From: RI-92 sp037384645
Lineage (GTDB): Bacteria; Pseudomonadota; Gammaproteobacteria; UBA6429; Thiohalophilaceae
Assembly: GCA_037384645.1 (NCBI GenBank)
Contig: JARRNT010000053.1
Span: 1-19,770, forward strand
Direction: 5' to 3'
DNA length: 19,770 nucleotides
The position numbers and the translations under genes were made by a program. This document shows positions 16,028 to 19,770 of this stretch, in pieces. The notes below the pieces were generated by a model, which had not been told where the DNA came from, did not search any database, and worked only from the letters and a program-made list of their open reading frames with translations. Each line of letters opens with the position of its first letter. Position 1 is the stretch's first letter.

Positions 16028-16405
16028 ATGGCAGAAAAACACATTCCAACCGAAATCACCTACCATGCAAGTACACACGTACTGGAAATTGCCTTTAATA
16101 CCGGCGAGCGCTTCCAGCTTAGTGCTGAATACCTCCGGGTGTATTCGCCCTCGGCCGAAGTGCAGGGTCACGGTCCCGGCCAGGAAGTGTTGCAAATCGG
16201 TAAGCAGGATGTCGGCATTAACAAAATCGAACAGGTGGGTAATTACGCGGTGCAGCTGTTTTTCGACGACAACCATGATACCGGTATCTACTCCTGGGAT
16301 ACCCTTTACCAGCTTGGCAAGGAATACGAGTCCATGTGGCCGCGATACCTGCAGCGCCTGAAAGACGCGGGCCACGAACGGCCCGAACCCAAACACGCAC
16401 AATAA
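16028..16405 (+). CDS. DUF971 domain protein (gamma-butyrobetaine hydroxylase-like N-terminal fold)
   Basis: The 125-residue protein is a single DUF971 domain, marked by PTEITYHASTHVLEIAF, the LSAEYLRVYSPSAEVQGHG segment, NYAVQLFFDDNHDTGIYSWDTLYQLG, and a charged tail. The fold is that of the N-terminal domain of gamma-butyrobetaine dioxygenase. Some relatives are linked to Fe-S or metal handling, but bacterial stand-alone members lack a settled role. The ATG at 16028 has GAGGT 7 bases upstream; an upstream in-frame start (15989) would add 13 residues without family support. It lies 80 bases after hslU, its usual place in gammaproteobacteria, and is closed by a terminator 42 bases later. Confidence 0.9.
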   Translation: MAEKHIPTEITYHASTHVLEIAFNTGERFQLSAEYLRVYSPSAEVQGHGPGQEVLQIGKQDVGINKIEQVGNYAVQLFFDDNHDTGIYSWDTLYQLGKEYESMWPRYLQRLKDAGHERPEPKHAQ

Positions 16406-16447
16406 TTCCAGTGCGCGCTGGGTCGGGTTTTCCTGGCCCGAAAAAAT

Positions 16448-16472
16448 AAAGGCGAACCGAAGTTCGCCTTTT
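16448..16472 (+). terminator. Intrinsic terminator after the DUF971 gene
   Basis: AAAGGCGAAC pairs perfectly with GTTCGCCTTT around a CGAA tetraloop, and the T-run is completed at 16472. The A-rich stretch before it would provide a T-run on the other strand too. It lies 42 bases after the DUF971 stop and closes the hslVU unit. Confidence 0.88.
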
Positions 16473-16478
16473 CATCAT

Positions 16479-16505
16479 GGGATGAAGCCATGAGGCTTTC
16501 ATCCC
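16479..16505. repeat. Second hairpin after the DUF971 terminator
   Basis: GGGATGAAGCC pairs with GGCTTTCATCCC (one bulged T) around ATGA, an 11-bp stem only 6 bases after the first terminator. No T-run follows on the plus strand. It may act as a back-up stop or protect the 3' end. Confidence 0.45.
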
Positions 16506-16721
16506 CTCTCCCCAGCTGCTATTTCTTGCGATTCACCAGACCGGTAATAATCAGGTCCAGGCGGATTGAATTTTTTATATGTCTTGTCCCGTCCTGGTTA
16601 CCAACACCGCGCCTGCCGGCCGCATAATCTCGAATGTATAAATATAAAGCAACTGACGTGCCATAATAATTATGTACATATAAACAGTGAGTTAGTGAAG
16701 TGAGATGCGGGCGAGTGTAAA

Positions 16722-16735
16722 ATTTGTCGACAAAT
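16722..16735. promoter_or_regulatory. 14-bp perfect palindrome upstream of ubiE
   Basis: ATTTGTCGACAAAT is fully self-complementary and lies 109 bases before the ubiE ATG in an AT-rich setting. It looks like a dimeric repressor site; I cannot name the regulator. Confidence 0.35.
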
Positions 16736-16780
16736 AAGGGCTTTTGGGGCCGATTACTGTAAATAATTCCTACACTTTAT

Positions 16781-16800
16781 TTATGGCAGAGGGGCCATAA
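16781..16800. promoter_or_regulatory. Hairpin or dyad in the ubiE leader region
   Basis: TTATGGC and GCCATAA form a perfect 7-bp stem around AGAGGG, ending 43 bases before the ubiE ATG. It could be an operator or a leader-RNA stem. No T-run follows. Confidence 0.3.
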
Positions 16801-16843
16801 TTGGACTCGCACGATGCCAGCGGTTCTACGCTAGAATACACAC

Positions 16844-17587
16844 ATGACAGATAAAACCACTCATTTCGGTTACCAGGACGTTCCCTGGGAAGAGAAGCAA
16901 AAACGGGTCGCCGGCGTGTTTCACTCGGTGGCGCAGAAATACGATGTCATGAACGATCTGATGTCCATGGGCGTTCATCGTGTCTGGAAGCGTTTTACCA
17001 TCGAGCTGGCCGGCGTGCACCAGGGCCAGCGGGTGCTGGACATCGCCGGTGGCACCGGTGACCTGGCGGCCAGGTTTGCCCGCCTGGTCGGGCCAACGGG
17101 TGAAGTGGTGCTGGCCGACATCAATGATTCCATGCTCAGGGTCGGGCGCCAGCGTCTGGCTGACAAGGGTATTGCCGGCAATGTCCGCTATGTTCAGGCC
17201 AATGCCGAGTGCCTGCCTTTTCCCGAGGACTATTTCGATTGCATCACCATCGCCTTCGGTTTGCGCAACGTGACCGACAAGGACGCGGCCCTGCGTTCCA
17301 TGTATCGCGTGCTCAAGCCCGGCGGCCAGGCCATGATCCTGGAGTTCTCCAAACCGTATAAGGGCATCAGCCCGTTTTACGATCTGTATTCCTTTAAATT
17401 GTTACCGTTCATGGGCAAGCTGGTGGCCAATGATGCCGCCAGTTACCAGTACCTGGCCGAGTCGATTCGCATGCACCCGGACCAGGAAACCCTCAAGCAC
17501 ATGATGGAGACGGCCGGTTTCGTCAATTGCGAATACCATAATCTTTCCGCCGGCATCGTGGCCCTGCACCGTGGCTATAAGGTATGA
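16844..17587 (+). CDS. ubiE: Ubiquinone/menaquinone biosynthesis C-methyltransferase UbiE
   Basis: The 247-residue class I SAM-dependent methyltransferase shows the family N-terminus (THFGYQDVPWEEKQKRVAGVFHSVAQKYDVMNDLMS), the SAM-binding motif DIAGGTGDLA (about 66-75), acidic ADIN, AECLPFP, the UbiE signature FGLRNVTDK, and the C-terminal YQYLAESIRMHPDQETL. It C-methylates the quinone ring precursor in ubiquinone (and, where present, menaquinone) synthesis. Length matches E. coli (about 251). The stop overlaps the ubiJ start by four bases (ATGA), so the two genes are translationally coupled. No promoter was pinned down in the 438 bases upstream. Confidence 0.97.
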   Translation: MTDKTTHFGYQDVPWEEKQKRVAGVFHSVAQKYDVMNDLMSMGVHRVWKRFTIELAGVHQGQRVLDIAGGTGDLAARFARLVGPTGEVVLADINDSMLRVGRQRLADKGIAGNVRYVQANAECLPFPEDYFDCITIAFGLRNVTDKDAALRSMYRVLKPGGQAMILEFSKPYKGISPFYDLYSFKLLPFMGKLVANDAASYQYLAESIRMHPDQETLKHMMETAGFVNCEYHNLSAGIVALHRGYKV

Positions 17588-18204
17588 GCCTGGGCGCTGA
17601 ACTGGCTGCTTCCGCCGCTGAACTGCTGGAGCAATCCGTCAACGCGGCCCTGCGTCTTGATCCCGACGGTGGTGCCGCGCTGGGACGCTTTAGCGGCAAG
17701 GTCATCGCCATCGAGTTGCAGGACAGCCCCCTGACCCTGTATTGCCTGCCGGCAGCGGGTTCCCTGATGTTGCTCAGTCACTATGGCGGCCAGCCGGACA
17801 CGACCTTGCGCGGACGACCATTGGCCCTGCTGAAACTGGTGGCGGGCGACAGTCGCCGGGTGCTACTGGAAGGCGAGGTCCGGATAGAGGGGGATGTCGA
17901 GCTGGGCCAGCAATTTAAACAGGCACTGGATCGCCTGCACATCGACTGGGAGGAACAGCTGGCGCGCATTTCCGGTGACCTCGTTGCCCACAAGGCCGGA
18001 AATTTTCTGCGTGAAGTCGGCGACTGGTGGGGCAAGACGCGCGAACGCCTGGCTGCCAACGGTGCGGAATATCTCCAGCAGGAGATGTGGGTGTTGCCCA
18101 CCCGCGCGGAAGTGGAACAGTTCTATCGTGGTGTGGAAACCCTGCGTGATGATGTTGCCCGCCTCGCGGCCAAACTGGATATGCTCGCGAACAACACCGA
18201 TTAA
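17584..18204 (+). CDS. ubiJ: Ubiquinone biosynthesis accessory factor UbiJ (SCP2 domain)
   Basis: The 206-residue protein has an N-terminal SCP2-type lipid-binding domain (about 20-120, including the GRPLALLKL and EGEVRIEGDVELGQQF segments) and a charged, probably coiled-coil C-terminus (about 165-200). UbiJ binds ubiquinone intermediates and helps organise the soluble Ubi complex with UbiK. Its start overlaps the ubiE stop. The usual next gene, ubiB, is absent; a PPi-type phosphofructokinase follows instead, so ubiB must lie elsewhere or be missing. A 10-bp inverted repeat spans the stop codon. Confidence 0.93.
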   Translation: MSLGAELAASAAELLEQSVNAALRLDPDGGAALGRFSGKVIAIELQDSPLTLYCLPAAGSLMLLSHYGGQPDTTLRGRPLALLKLVAGDSRRVLLEGEVRIEGDVELGQQFKQALDRLHIDWEEQLARISGDLVAHKAGNFLREVGDWWGKTRERLAANGAEYLQQEMWVLPTRAEVEQFYRGVETLRDDVARLAAKLDMLANNTD

Positions 18205-18250
18205 GCCGCGGCCCGGCTCTGGTCAAGGGGCATGCAATCAGCGGCTTAAT
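18200..18250 (+). terminator. Inverted repeat across the ubiJ stop, possible terminator
   Basis: ATTAAGCCGC (18200-18209) and GCGGCTTAAT (18241-18250) are perfectly complementary over 10 bp with 31 bases between them. The left arm contains the ubiJ stop codon. Only a broken T-run (TTAATTTAG) follows. An imperfect terminator that ends the ubiEJ transcript is the simplest reading. Confidence 0.45.
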
Positions 18251-18297
18251 TTAGTATCCTACGCCTCCCTTATTACCGGGCACCCAGAACCTGCACG

Positions 18298-18465
18298 ATG
18301 CCAGCGAACACATTACCCCAGATTCCCCAGGCTGTATTTCGCGCCGTCCGCGAACACCTTGCTGTGGGTGATGTTTGCACCATTACATATATTGACGCTC
18401 ATCTGTGCTCGGCCTGCGCCAGCGCAATGCGGCGTGCAACGGCCACAGGACATCATCGAATTTAA
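18298..18465 (+). CDS. Possible 55-codon small ORF upstream of the phosphofructokinase gene
   Basis: An ATG frame in the 289-base ubiJ-phosphofructokinase interval uses codons like those of neighbouring genes (GCC, CGC, CTG, GTC). It encodes MPANTLPQIPQAVFRAVREH, continues through a CSAC pair, and ends 28 bases before the next start. The ribosome site is poor and I do not recognise the product. It could be a leader peptide or chance. Confidence 0.2.
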   Translation: MPANTLPQIPQAVFRAVREHLAVGDVCTITYIDAHLCSACASAMRRATATGHHRI

Positions 18466-18493
18466 TTTTCATTATTAGTTACGGGAGAATTGT

Positions 18494-19770
18494 ATGACCG
18501 CCAAGAAAAAGGCCAGCAAGAAAAAAGTCGCTAAAAAGAAAACTGTGGGCAAGAAGAAAACCACAGCGAAGAAAAGCGTAAAGAAAACCGCGCCCATGAA
18601 CGCCTTCTATGCGCAGTCCGGTGGCGTGACCGCCGTGATTAATGCCAGCGCCGCCGGTGTGATCGAGACCGCGCGCAAGCACAAGAACAAGATCGGCAAG
18701 GTCTATGCCGGTCGCAACGGGATCATCGGCGCCCTGACCGAAGACCTGATCGACACCAGCAAGGAAACCGCCTCCACCATCAAGGCCCTGCGCCATACGC
18801 CGTCGGGTGCGTTCGGTTCCTGCCGCTACAAGCTCAAGTCACTGGAACAGAATCGCCGCGAATACGAGCGCCTGATCGAAGTGTTCAAGGCCCACAACAT
18901 CGGTTACTTCTTCTATAATGGTGGCGGCGACTCCGCGGATACCTGCTACAAGGTGTCGCAGCTGTCCAAGGAAATGGGTTATCCGATCCAGGCCATCCAC
19001 GTGCCCAAGACCGTGGACAACGACCTGCCGATCACCGACAACTGCCCGGGCTTCGGTTCCGTCGCCAAGTACGTCGCCGTGTCCACCCGCGAGGCTTCGT
19101 TCGATGTCGCCTCCATGGCCAAGACCTCGACCAAGGTTTTCATCGTGGAAGTGATGGGCCGCCACGCCGGCTGGATCGCCGCGGCCGGTGGCCTGGCCTC
19201 GACCCAGGACACCCCGATCCCCATCGTCATTCTGTTCCCGGAAGTGGAGTTCGACCAGCAGAAATTCCTGGCCAAGGTCGATGCCATGGTCAAGAAGCAC
19301 GGCTACTGTTCCGTGGTGGTATCCGAAGGCGTGCACTGGCCGGACGGTCGCTTCCTGGCCGAGACCGGACTCAAGGATGCCTTTGGTCACAGCCAGCTGG
19401 GTGGTGCCGCCACCGTGATCAGCGGCATGATTCAATCCGAACTGGGTCTGAAAAACCACTGGGCCGTGGCCGACTATCTGCAACGTGCCGCGCGCCATAT
19501 TGCCTCCAAGACCGACGTCGACATGGCCTACGCCATGGGCAAGGCCGCCGTGGAATATGCCATCAAGGGTCACAACTCGGTGATGCCGACCGTTGATCGC
19601 AAGTCCAACAAGCCGTTCAAGTGGAAGGTGGGCATGGCTGACCTGAGCACGGTGGCCAACGTCGAGAAGATGATGCCTAACAACTTCATCACCAAGGACG
19701 GCTTCGGAATTACCCAGGCCTGCCGCAACTACATGGAGCCGCTGATCAAGGGCGAAGACTACCCGCCGTA
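18494..19770 (+). CDS. Pyrophosphate-type 6-phosphofructokinase with lysine-rich N-terminal tail (3' end outside window)
   Basis: At least 425 residues are visible. Residues 1-34 hold 16 lysines in KKK/KK blocks split by A, S, T and V, like histone H1 C-terminal repeats. The kinase core begins at about M35 (MNAFYAQSGGVTAVINAS) and carries NGGGDSADT (142-150), PKTVDNDLP (171-179) and MGRHAGW (221-227). An Asp in the GGGDS motif and TVDND suit PPi-dependent rather than ATP-dependent PFKs, so it would phosphorylate fructose-6-phosphate reversibly with PPi. Many methanotrophs and some sulfur oxidisers use this enzyme type. The start has GGGAGA about 6 bases upstream; M35 lacks a good ribosome site, so the tail is probably translated. 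It follows ubiJ after 289 bases. Confidence 0.92.
   Translation, partial: MTAKKKASKKKVAKKKTVGKKKTTAKKSVKKTAPMNAFYAQSGGVTAVINASAAGVIETARKHKNKIGKVYAGRNGIIGALTEDLIDTSKETASTIKALRHTPSGAFGSCRYKLKSLEQNRREYERLIEVFKAHNIGYFFYNGGGDSADTCYKVSQLSKEMGYPIQAIHVPKTVDNDLPITDNCPGFGSVAKYVAVSTREASFDVASMAKTSTKVFIVEVMGRHAGWIAAAGGLASTQDTPIPIVILFPEVEFDQQKFLAKVDAMVKKHGYCSVVVSEGVHWPDGRFLAETGLKDAFGHSQLGGAATVISGMIQSELGLKNHWAVADYLQRAARHIASKTDVDMAYAMGKAAVEYAIKGHNSVMPTVDRKSNKPFKWKVGMADLSTVANVEKMMPNNFITKDGFGITQACRNYMEPLIKGEDYPP

Larger units (their letters stand above)
16406..16843. other. 438-base gene-free region between the DUF971 gene and ubiE
   Basis: Beyond the terminator and three dyads listed separately, this AT-rich stretch holds no ORF I can support. 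The minus strand has an open frame of about 90 codons ending at a TAG (16519-16521) with a protein-like C-terminus, but it has no ATG, GTG or TTG start. In Pseudomonas the pha (polyhydroxyalkanoate) genes sit between these neighbours; no trace of them is seen. The region should contain the ubiE promoter, which I could not place. Confidence 0.5.

Noticed and set aside
16519..16775. Minus-strand open frame of about 90 codons ending with a plausible C-terminus (...LDLIITGLVNRKK)
   Set aside because: It has no ATG, GTG or TTG start, lies in AT-rich sequence, and matches no family I recognise. An overlapping frame reads equally well, so chance or a decayed remnant is more likely.
16809..18306. 14-base direct repeat GCACGATGCCAGCG upstream of ubiE (16809-16822) and upstream of the phosphofructokinase gene (18293-18306)
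   Set aside because: Flanks share no similarity, and one exact 14-base match is expected by chance in about 20 kb.

Overview
The window reads as chromosomal backbone DNA of a gammaproteobacterium. Two gene neighbourhoods typical of that class are recognisable: rhodanese-grxC-secB-gpsA facing gpmI-envC-ctpA-yibQ, and hslV-hslU-DUF971-ubiE-ubiJ. Coding density is high, GC looks moderate to high by eye (not computed), and I see no tRNA, rRNA, IS element, integrase or CRISPR array. A PPi-type phosphofructokinase and a probable persulfide-sensing ArsR regulator would suit a sulfur-oxidising or methylotrophic lineage, but that is inference.

Layout. (1) 1-3346: a divergent pair for beta-1,3-glucan metabolism, a membrane-anchored GH17 protein running off the left edge and a polytopic GT2 glucosyltransferase of the NdvB/cellulose-synthase type, followed 4 bp later by trmL. 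(2) 3823-6986, minus strand: an ArsR-type regulator gene upstream of a rhodanese-grxC-trxC-secB-gpsA string that combines thiol redox control, protein export and glycerol-3-phosphate synthesis. (3) 7256-12919, plus strand: phosphoglycerate mutase, then the cell-envelope set envC, ctpA and yibQ, then a DJ-1/YajL protein. (4) 12965-13957: a DUF389 membrane protein. (5) 14094-16405: hslV behind a good sigma-32-type promoter, an hslU that is frameshifted and lacks about 15 codons, and a DUF971 gene closed by a clear terminator. (6) 16406-16843: a 438-base gene-free, AT-rich stretch with several dyads. (7) 16844-18204: ubiE and ubiJ, overlapping by 4 bases. (8) 18494 to the right edge: a PPi-type 6-phosphofructokinase with a lysine-rich, histone-H1-like N-terminal tail, sitting where ubiB is usually found.

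No wholly new system is evident. The points most worth following are the lysine tail on the phosphofructokinase, the two-cysteine ArsR regulator next to the rhodanese/glutaredoxin/thioredoxin genes, the broken hslU, and the split or duplicated beta-glucan synthase locus.
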